Shown in pieces: positions 8,434 to 16,515 of a stretch of 64,000 nucleotides of DNA. Both the position numbers and the translations under genes were made by a program. Origin of the DNA: Clostridia bacterium (lineage in GTDB: Bacteria > Bacillota > Clostridia > Christensenellales > Aristaeellaceae); assembly GCA_017447185.1 (NCBI GenBank), contig JAFSOC010000041.1, forward strand, positions 24,897 to 88,896, written 5' to 3'. Every line of letters begins with the position of its first letter. The stretch's first letter is position 1. Under the pieces are notes generated by a model, which searched no databases, was not told where the DNA came from, and saw only the letters and a program-made list of their open reading frames with translations.

Positions 8434-10245
8434 ATGGAAAAATGGGTCGTTGTCGTTGACGATGATATCGTTAATCTCAAAAGGACCGGTACCATTCTTT
8501 CCCAGAGCGGCATTCACGCTACGGCAGTGAAGTCCGGGAAGGCACTGCTGGAGTTCCTCCGGTCCAATACGCCGGACCTGATCCTGCTGGACGTGCTGAT
8601 GCCGGAAGTGGACGGGATGGAAACGCTGCGCCGGCTCCGGGAAGAGAACGGCCCCGCGGCTGCCATTCCTGTGATGATGCTGACGGCAGACAACAGCCCG
8701 GACACCCGGGAAGCCTGCCTGCGGCTGGGCGCGGAGGATTACCTGCTGAAGCCCTACGGCGCGGAGGAACTGCTCCGCCGGGTGCAGCAGGTCCTTGGCA
8801 CGGAACGGAAAGAAAAATACAGAACAACGGAACTGGGTGCCGTGGTATCCTTCCTGGAAAAACAGGATATCCCGACGGACAAGGTATGGATGGGCCGGGA
8901 AGTGCTGACCAACACCTACCGGTATATGCTCCGTTATATGGAGCGGTATCACGGAACGGCTTTCCAAGTGCTTTTTACCGTGGAGCCTTCACAGGAAGAT
9001 CTGCCGGCGGAAGCACGGGCCCGGATCATGGACGCATTCCGGGAAAAACTGCAGGATCTGCTGCGTGGCAGCGACATCCTGATTGAGATCGGGGAGAACC
9101 GGTTTTTCCTGCTGCTGCCGGAAGCGCACGATTACGACATGGACCGGATTATCAGCCGGATCATGGAGATCTGGCACAGCTCGGAGGAAGGCAGGGAAGC
9201 GACCGTATTCTGCGAAACCAGCGAGATCCGGCCGGACAGCAGGTTGTCAGATCCGGAGACCGCCCGATACGAGATCGTGATCGTGGACGACGACCCGGTG
9301 AACCTGAAGCTTGCAGCGCGCTCCCTGGAAGGAAAGGAGTTCCGGGTGACACAGCTGGCCTCCGGGGAGGCGCTGCTGGATTATACGGAGAAAGGTGATC
9401 CGGACCTGATCCTCCTGGATATCCTGATGCCGGGGATGGACGGGTTTGAAACCCTGACGCAGCTGCGGGAGATCCGCAGGGACAAGTGCGATATTCCCGT
9501 GATTTTCCTCACGGCGGACGATAACCGTGAAATGGAAATGCGCGGACTGAAGCTGGGTGCGACAGACTTTATCCGTAAGCCTTTCCTGCCGGAGATCCTG
9601 TCCCTGCGGGTGCGGCACGCGGTGGAGCTGGACCGCCTGCAGCGGAACCTTTCGGAGGAAGTGGACCGGATTGCGAAAGAAAACGCGTCGCTGAGCCTGC
9701 GGGTGGTTGAATCCCTGGCCCAGGCCATTGACGCGAAGGACGCCTACACAAACGGCCATTCCGGCCGGGTGGCGGAATACGCGAAACAGATTGCCGAACG
9801 GTACGGATACAGCTTCCGGCGCCAGCGGGAAATTTATATGACAGGCCTCCTGCACGATGTGGGCAAGATCGGCATTCCGGACAACATTATCAACAAACCG
9901 GGAAAACTGACGCAGGAGGAATACGAAATCATCAAGACGCATCCTGTGATCGGCGAGCGGATCCTTCAGACCATCTGGGAGCGGCCGGAGCTGGCCATCG
10001 GCGCACGGTGGCATCACGAACGGTACGACGGGAAAGGCTATCCGGACGGGCTGGCGGGAAACGAGATTCCTGAAATTGCCCGGATTATCGCAGTGGCGGA
10101 CGCGTATGACGCGATGACCAGCCGCAGGAGCTACCGGGATGTGCTGCCCGGCGAGAAGGTTCGTTCCGAGCTGGAAAACGGAAAGGGAACGCAGTTTGAT
10201 CCCGTCTTCGCGGAGATCATGCTGGCGATTATTGACGGAAAGTAA
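8434..10245 (+). CDS. Response regulator: REC, degenerate GGDEF-like, REC, HD-GYP
   Basis: The 603-residue protein has a first receiver (1-125, phospho-acceptor Asp53), a middle region (~135-270) that reads as a decayed GGDEF fold with GENRF at 220-224 in place of GGDEF, a second receiver (~277-395, Asp329) and an HD-GYP domain (~420-600) with HD at 474-475 and GYP at 535-537. HD-GYP enzymes hydrolyse c-di-GMP. Both receivers keep the DDD acidic pocket and LMP phrase, so both may be phosphorylated. The hybrid kinase encoded 13 bases downstream is the obvious partner. AGGAG precedes the ATG. The middle-domain call is by eye and less certain than the rest. Confidence 0.93.
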   Translation: MEKWVVVVDDDIVNLKRTGTILSQSGIHATAVKSGKALLEFLRSNTPDLILLDVLMPEVDGMETLRRLREENGPAAAIPVMMLTADNSPDTREACLRLGAEDYLLKPYGAEELLRRVQQVLGTERKEKYRTTELGAVVSFLEKQDIPTDKVWMGREVLTNTYRYMLRYMERYHGTAFQVLFTVEPSQEDLPAEARARIMDAFREKLQDLLRGSDILIEIGENRFFLLLPEAHDYDMDRIISRIMEIWHSSEEGREATVFCETSEIRPDSRLSDPETARYEIVIVDDDPVNLKLAARSLEGKEFRVTQLASGEALLDYTEKGDPDLILLDILMPGMDGFETLTQLREIRRDKCDIPVIFLTADDNREMEMRGLKLGATDFIRKPFLPEILSLRVRHAVELDRLQRNLSEEVDRIAKENASLSLRVVESLAQAIDAKDAYTNGHSGRVAEYAKQIAERYGYSFRRQREIYMTGLLHDVGKIGIPDNIINKPGKLTQEEYEIIKTHPVIGERILQTIWERPELAIGARWHHERYDGKGYPDGLAGNEIPEIARIIAVADAYDAMTSRRSYRDVLPGEKVRSELENGKGTQFDPVFAEIMLAIIDGK

Positions 10246-10258
10246 TCAGGGAGTTTGT

Positions 10259-12571
10259 ATGAGGTGGAAACGATTCATCCGGGAGAGCCTGTTTTACGGC
10301 GGACTGCATAAGGAAGACTTTGAACAGGTGCGGGAATCCGTGCTGGAACATAACCGGAGTTCGGCTGTCAGCTGGTCGCTGGTGGCCGGCGGGTTCTGGA
10401 TTTACAGCCTGATTATGTCCCTGAGTGATCCGGCCTATGCCAACTGCCGCGTGGCCTATGCCTTGGGGCTGATCTGTTGCATTATCACCCTGATCGGCTC
10501 ATTCTTTTTCGCGCCCCGTTTTCGCAAACTGCGCTTTCCACTGATCCTCCTGTTTGACTTTGGATTTCTCAGCGCGAGTATCGGCATTGCGGTGTTCCAG
10601 CCGGATGTGCGATCCATCACGATGTTCGTGGCTGTTATCATCGTTCCGATCTGCTTCATTGAACGCAGCGCCCTGATGATGGTGCTGCTGCCCCTGAACC
10701 TGGCGGCATATATCATTTTCGGACGGGCAAGGATCCAGCCGGATGTCTACTACTGGGGCCTGGGAAACCTGATTATCTTCTCCATCGCCGGATTCCTGGT
10801 GGGGCACGTGATCAACCGCTCCCGCTTTGAACGGTACGTTTACGCAGAGTCTGTGCGCAAACTGTCAAAACTGGAGATTGAAAAGGAAGCCGCCGACCGG
10901 GCCAATGCGGCCAAAAGCGATTTCCTGGCCAATATGTCCCACGAGATCCGCACGCCGATCAACGCCATGCTGGGCATGAACGAGATGATCCTCCGGGAAA
11001 GCTCAGCGTCCGGGATGCCGGAGAAAGCGGCGAACCAGGCACTTTCCCGGGTATACGACTATTCCCGGAATATTGGCAGCGCCGGCCACAGCCTGCTTTC
11101 GATCGTCAACGATATTCTGGACTTTTCCCGGATCGAATCCGGCAAGATGCGGATTACGGTACACGAATACAGCCTCAGCTCCGTGCTGAACGATGTCTGC
11201 TCCATGTGCGCCCTTCGCGCCGCGGAAAAGAAGCTGGATTTTGACGTCCGCGTGGACAGCAGCCTGCCGGACAGGCTGCGGGGAGATGACATCCGCCTGC
11301 GGCAGATTCTCAGCAATCTGCTGGGCAACGCTTTCAAATATACCAGCAAGGGAAGCATTATCCTCTCGGTCGGACAGGCCGCTGATTCCGGAACACCGCA
11401 GGAAGGAACGATCCGCCTCAGCATCGCTGTGGAGGATACGGGCATCGGTATCCGGGAAGAGGACATGGACAGGCTGTTCAACAAGTTTGAACGCGTAAAC
11501 CTGAAGATGAACAGCACGGTGGAAGGCGCCGGCCTCGGCCTGGCGATCACCCACAACCTGCTGGAGATGATGGGCGGCAGCATCCGGGTGGAAAGTACCT
11601 ACGGAATAGGATCCGTTTTCCGGGCGGAGCTGCCCCAGAAGGTGGTTTCCGACGCGCCCATCGGCGAATTCCACTGGCAGATATTTGACAGTGCAGCAGA
11701 TCCCCGGACTGCTCTTCATGCTTCCTTCCGGGCGCCGGAAGCGCGTATCCTGATTGTGGATGATACCCGCATCAACCGGATGGTGACCGAAGGGCTGCTG
11801 AAGGAAACGGACATCCGGATGGATACAGCTGCCTGCGGACCGGACGCGATCCGCCTGGCGGAAGAGACCCTGTATGACCTGATCCTCATGGACCAGCGGA
11901 TGCCTGAAATGGACGGTGTGGAAGCGCTCCGCAGGATCCGGCAGGGGAAGGGCCCCAACACACAGACACCGGTGATCTGTCTGACTGCAGACGCTGTGAA
12001 CGGTGCGAGGGAGCATTATATCAGCGAGGGATTCACGGACTACCTGTCCAAACCGTTGAACGGCGAGGCACTGGAAAAAGCAGTGATGCAATATCTTCCG
12101 GCGGAAAAGATCCTGCCGGCGGAGGAAAGGGAAGAAAAAGAAAACGCTTCGGAGGAAGACGGCGAATACGCAGACCTGCAGGCAGCCGGAATCCAGGCGG
12201 CGGAAGGATTGGCCAACAGCCAGGGCAGCCATGACCTGTACGGGGAACTGCTGCGGGAATTTGCCCGGGACGCGGAAGAAAAAAGTGAAAGCCTGGAAAG
12301 CTGTTACAAAACGCAGGATTGGCGCAACTACACGGTGTATGTGCACGCATTGAAGAGCTCCGCGAGACTGATCGGCGCCATGGAACTCTCCGCCATGGCC
12401 CTGGAACTGGAACAGGCCGGAAAAACCGAAAACGCAACGGTGATCCGCTCCGGACATCCGGCAATGATGGATGAGTACAGGAGGATCGCCGGAGTGGTGC
12501 GAGCCTGGAACGGGGGAACAGATGACGGGGATGATGCGGAGATTCTGGATTTCCCCGTGGCTGGCAATTAA
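10259..12571 (+). CDS. Membrane hybrid histidine kinase (HisKA, HATPase, REC, HPt)
   Basis: The 770-residue kinase has about six membrane spans in residues ~35-180, then HisKA with the H-box SHEIRTP (His228), an HATPase domain (~335-460; DTGIGI and GLGLAI motifs), a receiver with Asp545 (LILMDQRMPEMDG) and an HPt domain with His696 (VHALKSSAR). This gives a complete internal His-Asp-His relay that can pass phosphate to a separate receiver, most plausibly one of the two in the adjacent REC/REC/HD-GYP protein. ATG at 10259 has AGGGAG five bases upstream; the reading frame is open further back but overlaps the upstream gene. No extracytoplasmic sensor domain of size is visible. Confidence 0.93.
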   Translation: MRWKRFIRESLFYGGLHKEDFEQVRESVLEHNRSSAVSWSLVAGGFWIYSLIMSLSDPAYANCRVAYALGLICCIITLIGSFFFAPRFRKLRFPLILLFDFGFLSASIGIAVFQPDVRSITMFVAVIIVPICFIERSALMMVLLPLNLAAYIIFGRARIQPDVYYWGLGNLIIFSIAGFLVGHVINRSRFERYVYAESVRKLSKLEIEKEAADRANAAKSDFLANMSHEIRTPINAMLGMNEMILRESSASGMPEKAANQALSRVYDYSRNIGSAGHSLLSIVNDILDFSRIESGKMRITVHEYSLSSVLNDVCSMCALRAAEKKLDFDVRVDSSLPDRLRGDDIRLRQILSNLLGNAFKYTSKGSIILSVGQAADSGTPQEGTIRLSIAVEDTGIGIREEDMDRLFNKFERVNLKMNSTVEGAGLGLAITHNLLEMMGGSIRVESTYGIGSVFRAELPQKVVSDAPIGEFHWQIFDSAADPRTALHASFRAPEARILIVDDTRINRMVTEGLLKETDIRMDTAACGPDAIRLAEETLYDLILMDQRMPEMDGVEALRRIRQGKGPNTQTPVICLTADAVNGAREHYISEGFTDYLSKPLNGEALEKAVMQYLPAEKILPAEEREEKENASEEDGEYADLQAAGIQAAEGLANSQGSHDLYGELLREFARDAEEKSESLESCYKTQDWRNYTVYVHALKSSARLIGAMELSAMALELEQAGKTENATVIRSGHPAMMDEYRRIAGVVRAWNGGTDDGDDAEILDFPVAGN

Positions 12572-12587
12572 TCTGGTATGAAGAATA

Positions 12588-12627
12588 AACAAAGAAGCAG
12601 AGAGAACGCTCTCTGCTTCTTTGTTTT
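12588..12627. terminator. Bidirectional terminator between convergent genes
   Basis: A perfect 17-bp stem (12588-12604 with 12609-12625) with loop AACG lies between the kinase and the GGDEF-EAL gene. T runs follow it on the plus strand and, through the A-rich left flank, on the minus strand. Confidence 0.9.
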
Positions 12628-12634
12628 TTGAGTT

Positions 12635-14362
12635 TCAGGCAATGAGCTTTTCGGCTTCTTCCGGGGGCATCGGGCGGCCCCAGATAAATCCCTGGATGAA
12701 ATCGCAGCCGATATCCCGCAGGGTTTCCATCTGATCGCCTTCCTCCACGCCCTCGGCGATGACTTCCAGGTTCATGATATGACCGATGGAAATGATGGCG
12801 GCAACATACTTCCTGGAGGAATCGGTGGCGTTCATCTGGTCGATAAAGGCTTTGTCAACCTTGAGCAAGTCCGCCGACATCCTGTTCAGGTAGCTGAGGG
12901 AGGAATAGCCGGTGCCGAAATCGTCGATCGCGATCCGCAGGCCCATCTGCTTCAGCGCATCCAGGCATTTGAATGCGTTCTCCGCGGAATCGATCATGAT
13001 GGATTCGGTGATTTCGATCTCGACCTGATTCGCCGGGACTTTGCATTCCTCCAGAATGGATTTCACTTCGGCGATGAAGTTGTTCTTCATCATGTGCTGC
13101 ACGGAGATGTTGACGCTGAGGGTGATGTCCGAGCCGCTCCTGCGCACCACATCCCCAAAGAAGGATGCCGCCTTCCGGAAGACGGCACTGTCAATCCTGC
13201 TGACGAGGCCGGTCTTTTCCGCAACGGGAATGAATTCCCCGGGACTGATAAGCTTCCCGTCCTTATCCCTGATCCGGGCCAGGGCTTCAAACCCGCGGAG
13301 CTGATGATCGATATTGAACTGGGGCTGCAGATGGTAAAAGACACGGTCCTCCTCCAGGGCGGAACGGATCTGCTGCTCGATTTCCAGCTCGTGCTCATAG
13401 GAAAGGAGATCCCGGGTGAAGCGGACGACGGTCCTTGCTCCGCCGGAACTTTTTGCCTTGTTCATGGCCACATCCGCATAGGTGATCAGACTGTCGTGGG
13501 TTGTGGCGTCCATGGGGTATTTCGCGTAGCCGAAGGAGGCCTGCAGATGGTAATCGACTTCGTTGACCGTCAGCGGCTTTTCAAGCTCGTCGCGGAAACG
13601 CCTGATGGTCTGGTTTACTTCTTCCTCTTCGTTGTATCCCTGGATAAAGAGAACAAACTCGTCACCGCTGATCCGGCCGATCAGGGTCTCGGTGCCGGTT
13701 TCGCTCCCAACAACAGCCTTCCACCGCTCCGCCACAGCTTTCAGCACCTGGTCGCCGGCCGCGTGGCCCATCATATCGTTGATGCCTTTGAAGTTGTTCA
13801 GGTCAATGGAGACGAGGGCAAACTGATTCCGCTTGGCAATCAGCTGATCCAGGTAGACGCTGCAGGCAAACCTGTTTGGCAGGCCGGTGAGTGTATCCGT
13901 TACAGCCTGGTCGTGCAGCTTGCGCTGGGCTTCGCTGGAACGTTTCTGGTTCCTGTAGATCACCGTAATGGTGATGATGATCAGGATGTTGGAAAAGATA
14001 CCGGGCAGCCCGGCGAGAACGGGGGCCCGGATGATGTTGACGATCTGCTGCGGGAACTGGAGGAGGGAGAGCGTCAGCGCCGTCCAGTAACCGAGCTTCC
14101 CATAGAACACCACCATGAAAATGAGGGAGATGCTCAGCAGGGAGGAAAGAACGCCGGTGCAGGAGGAGAAGGGCATCTTCTTGCCAAAGACATCGAACAC
14201 CTTCTGTGACGAGCCTACAAACGGCATATAAACAGAAAAACCGATATACAACAGGATCAGCACCACGAACGTAACCTTCGATGAAGTTTTGCGCTCGCGG
14301 AAATTGACCATTGTCCGGTTCAGGAAACTCATTTTATCGGAATTCGCGCCAGTCCTTCTCAT
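12635..14362 (-). CDS. Membrane GGDEF-EAL protein
   Basis: The 575-residue protein has about four membrane spans in residues ~25-135, a GGDEF domain with SGDEF at 232-236 (S at the first position is found in active cyclases) and an EAL domain (~325-575) with EAL at 359-361, the DDFGTGYSS loop and EGVE. Both catalytic domains keep their key residues, so it could both make and break c-di-GMP. ATG at 14362 was chosen because a -35/-10 pair lies 45-75 bases upstream; a TTG two codons earlier and an ATG 30 bases later are alternatives, since the ribosome site is weak. Confidence 0.92.
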   Translation of the reverse strand: MRRTGANSDKMSFLNRTMVNFRERKTSSKVTFVVLILLYIGFSVYMPFVGSSQKVFDVFGKKMPFSSCTGVLSSLLSISLIFMVVFYGKLGYWTALTLSLLQFPQQIVNIIRAPVLAGLPGIFSNILIIITITVIYRNQKRSSEAQRKLHDQAVTDTLTGLPNRFACSVYLDQLIAKRNQFALVSIDLNNFKGINDMMGHAAGDQVLKAVAERWKAVVGSETGTETLIGRISGDEFVLFIQGYNEEEEVNQTIRRFRDELEKPLTVNEVDYHLQASFGYAKYPMDATTHDSLITYADVAMNKAKSSGGARTVVRFTRDLLSYEHELEIEQQIRSALEEDRVFYHLQPQFNIDHQLRGFEALARIRDKDGKLISPGEFIPVAEKTGLVSRIDSAVFRKAASFFGDVVRRSGSDITLSVNISVQHMMKNNFIAEVKSILEECKVPANQVEIEITESIMIDSAENAFKCLDALKQMGLRIAIDDFGTGYSSLSYLNRMSADLLKVDKAFIDQMNATDSSRKYVAAIISIGHIMNLEVIAEGVEEGDQMETLRDIGCDFIQGFIWGRPMPPEEAEKLIA

Positions 14363-14406
14363 CAGCAATTATCTCTTTCTGCGGCCATGCCAGTGATGGT
14401 ACATTT

Positions 14407-14435
14407 ATTCTACCATTCAATTCCTGTTCATGCAA
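14407..14435 (-). promoter_or_regulatory. Promoter of the GGDEF-EAL gene
   Basis: Read on the minus strand: TTGCAT (14430-14435), 17-base spacer, TAGAAT (14407-14412). Confidence 0.65.
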
Positions 14436-14847
14436 CTATTTTATATGTACTTTTTTGAGCGCACAACAACGGATTTTGCACGAAAATCCGCCGTTTTAAG
14501 AACCGGGGCGAGGAGAAAACAGGAGCAGCCGAACAGCCTGCAAGGCACGAACAATGACATGAAATAAATGGAAACGAAACAAAAATGTAACCAAAAAAAA
14601 GAAAAAAGATTGAGAAGAAAGAAAAGAAATGGGAAAATTTAACAATTCCCGTATTCAGAGAAAGCGGAAATATGATAAAATTACGCGAAAAGTTGCATGA
14701 AGTATCAAATGGTTACATTTGCAAGTTTCCGTAAATTGTCCGTAAAGGAGATTCCCCGGAGGGAAAAATGCCACCCGGTGAATCGTGTCCGTATACATAA
14801 ACGGGGAATTCTGCCAGAACCCCCGAAAAAAAACAAGGAACAGAAAA
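14436..14847. other. AT-rich divergent intergenic region
   Basis: No gene is seen here. It holds a perfect 8-bp inverted repeat with a five-base loop at 14470-14490 (CGGATTTT arms), a strongly purine-rich, A-rich tract at about 14560-14640, and a possible plus-strand -10 box TAAAAT at 14676-14681 without a good -35. The latter would serve the transglutaminase-like gene with a leader of about 160 bases. Confidence 0.5.
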
Positions 14848-15864
14848 ATGATGAAGCAAAAAAAGACATCTTCCCCGGTGAAAACCCTCCTCTGCCTGGC
14901 GCTGGCGGCGGTTTTGCTGCTGGCGGGCACCTGTGTTCCGGCTTTCGGCGAATCCGGAGAGGGCAGGTATACCTTCAATCCCCATCTGTATGTTTCACTG
15001 ATTGCGCAGGATGTTCCGCAGGAATACTGGGACGCCTTCCACAGCCTGTGCGATGCGCTGCGGGCGGGGGAGGCGGAATTCGCCTGTTCCAGCGAGGAAG
15101 CCTACCGGTGGGCGATGGACGTTTCCACCTGGGCGGAGCTTTTCCCTGCGGCCTGCACAAAGATCAAACAGGCGGAAAGGAACGAGCCGGTTCCCTGGAA
15201 AAACGGCACAGGCCGGATTGTTTACAGGATGCCCGCCGATGAATTTGCCGCGCGTGAGGCAGCATTTGAGGCGAAAGTGGAGGAAGTACTGAACACCGTG
15301 CTGGAGCCGGATGACAGCGCGTTTGAAAAGTGTCTGAAACTTTATCATTACATCTGTGAGCATTACACATACAACTACGATTTCCAGGAAACCATGCCGG
15401 ACGGGGCAAACTACCTGGCGATCCTGGAAGGAAAGGGACAGTGCGTCCAGCTGGGCAGCGTTTACGCGTACTTTCTCCTCCAGGCCGGGGTGGAGGCTAT
15501 GCAGGTTGGCTGCACCAATCCGCAGATCGCCCATGCCTGGACCTATTTCGTGATTGACGGCAAAGGATACCATTCCGATCCCACCTGGGCGCTCTACTCG
15601 CCGGAGGACGGGCAGGAACTATGCCTCTACTATTTCCTGATGAGTGACAGCCGCCGGGAGAACTCCGGCTGCGCGGTGGACGACCTGACGTCCCCGCTGC
15701 TTCCCCGGTACTGGTCCAAACTGTCCGCCTCAAAGTTTATTGCCGGGGAGGACGGATTGGCTTTCCCTGCAGTCAGCTTTTTCCTGCGGCTGGACGAAGC
15801 GGACAGGACCGTCATCTACAGCGTGGAGGGAGAAGAACAATCTCTCCGCTACGCCGGGGAATGA
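14848..15864 (+). CDS. Secreted transglutaminase-like (cysteine protease fold) protein
   Basis: The 338-residue protein has an N-terminal signal (charged start, hydrophobic core, AFG cleavage near residue 35) and a transglutaminase-like domain with the full triad: Cys199 in GQC, His229 in AHAW and Asp244 in SDPTW. Bacterial members act as peptidases or amidases, often on wall or surface proteins; no substrate can be named. ATG at 14848 has AAGGAA seven bases upstream; a TTG-type opening 21 codons earlier would put a charged stretch before the signal and is less likely. Stands alone, with the zinc-ribbon gene 120 bases downstream. Confidence 0.88.
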   Translation: MMKQKKTSSPVKTLLCLALAAVLLLAGTCVPAFGESGEGRYTFNPHLYVSLIAQDVPQEYWDAFHSLCDALRAGEAEFACSSEEAYRWAMDVSTWAELFPAACTKIKQAERNEPVPWKNGTGRIVYRMPADEFAAREAAFEAKVEEVLNTVLEPDDSAFEKCLKLYHYICEHYTYNYDFQETMPDGANYLAILEGKGQCVQLGSVYAYFLLQAGVEAMQVGCTNPQIAHAWTYFVIDGKGYHSDPTWALYSPEDGQELCLYYFLMSDSRRENSGCAVDDLTSPLLPRYWSKLSASKFIAGEDGLAFPAVSFFLRLDEADRTVIYSVEGEEQSLRYAGE

Positions 15865-15983
15865 ACAGGTTTTTTCCGGCTTTCCGGTTTCATTCTCCGG
15901 AAAAAAATGATAGAATCCTGTAAAAAAGACAAAAAGAAAAAGTTCCGCTGACAGGCCGGACAGAAGAAAGAGGGCAACAATCC

Positions 15984-16184
15984 ATGGGCAAAGTCCAAAG
16001 ACAGGCGACGCCGCAAGACCTCCAGAATGAATGGCTACGGAGGAAAAACGAACCCTGCGAGGATTGCGGAGAAGCCATGCTGGAATACGCGGAAGACGGG
16101 GACATCTGCTTCCTGCAGTGCCCGAACTGCAAAGCGATCTATAATATCCGGTTTAAGGATATCGATTTCAGTTCCCCGAACTGA
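15984..16184 (+). CDS. Small zinc-ribbon protein
   Basis: A 66-residue protein with two CxxC pairs (CEDC and CPNC about 25 residues apart), as in zinc-ribbon knuckles that bind one zinc and often contact nucleic acid or protein. No other domain is present. GAGGG lies about nine bases before the ATG, and a TAGAAT at 15911-15916 may be its -10 box. Function unknown; family not recognised beyond the fold. Confidence 0.78.
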   Translation: MGKVQRQATPQDLQNEWLRRKNEPCEDCGEAMLEYAEDGDICFLQCPNCKAIYNIRFKDIDFSSPN

Positions 16185-16224
16185 TTGATCCTTCCGGAGG
16201 GTATGCGGACGGGAGACCTTCGGA

Positions 16225-16253
16225 TTGCCTGCGGGACTGTTTTCTGATAAAAT
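16225..16253 (+). promoter_or_regulatory. Promoter of the pspC-like / transporter genes
   Basis: TTGCCT at 16225-16230 and TAAAAT at 16248-16253 with a 17-base spacer, 40 bases before the ATG at 16293. Confidence 0.65.
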
Positions 16254-16292
16254 ATCACATTAAGAAGAACCGTTCTACAGGAGGAAATGCAG

Positions 16293-16463
16293 ATGGAAAA
16301 GAGGCTGCACAGAAGTAAGACGGATCGCTGGATTGCCGGCGTATGCGGTGGGCTGGCGGAGTATCTCGGAATCAGCTCCACACTGATCCGGGTGCTGGTG
16401 GTGCTGTCCGGTGTCGGTATTGTCGCATACCTGTTCTGCGCCGTGATTATGCCGGATGAATAA
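16293..16463 (+). CDS. PspC-domain small membrane protein
   Basis: A 56-residue product too short for most gene callers. It is a bare PspC domain: basic N-terminus (KRLHRSKTDRWIAG), the family signature GVCGGLAEYLG, then one hydrophobic span (LIRVLVVLSGVGIVAYLFCAVIMP). PspC proteins take part in envelope stress responses or act as small membrane regulators; stand-alone versions like this are common in Bacillota and of unknown role. AGGAGG sits eight bases ahead of the ATG, and a good promoter precedes it. The amino-acid transporter genes start 52 bases downstream and may be read from the same promoter. Confidence 0.92.
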   Translation: MEKRLHRSKTDRWIAGVCGGLAEYLGISSTLIRVLVVLSGVGIVAYLFCAVIMPDE

Positions 16464-16515
16464 AGGTTCGCATGGGAAACGATTCAAGTATTGACAGCAG
16501 GAAGGGACGGCATTC

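Noticed and set aside
15870-15906. Hairpin after the transglutaminase-like gene taken as a terminator
   Set aside because: The 10-bp stem has its T run before rather than after it on the plus strand, and no minus-strand gene needs it.
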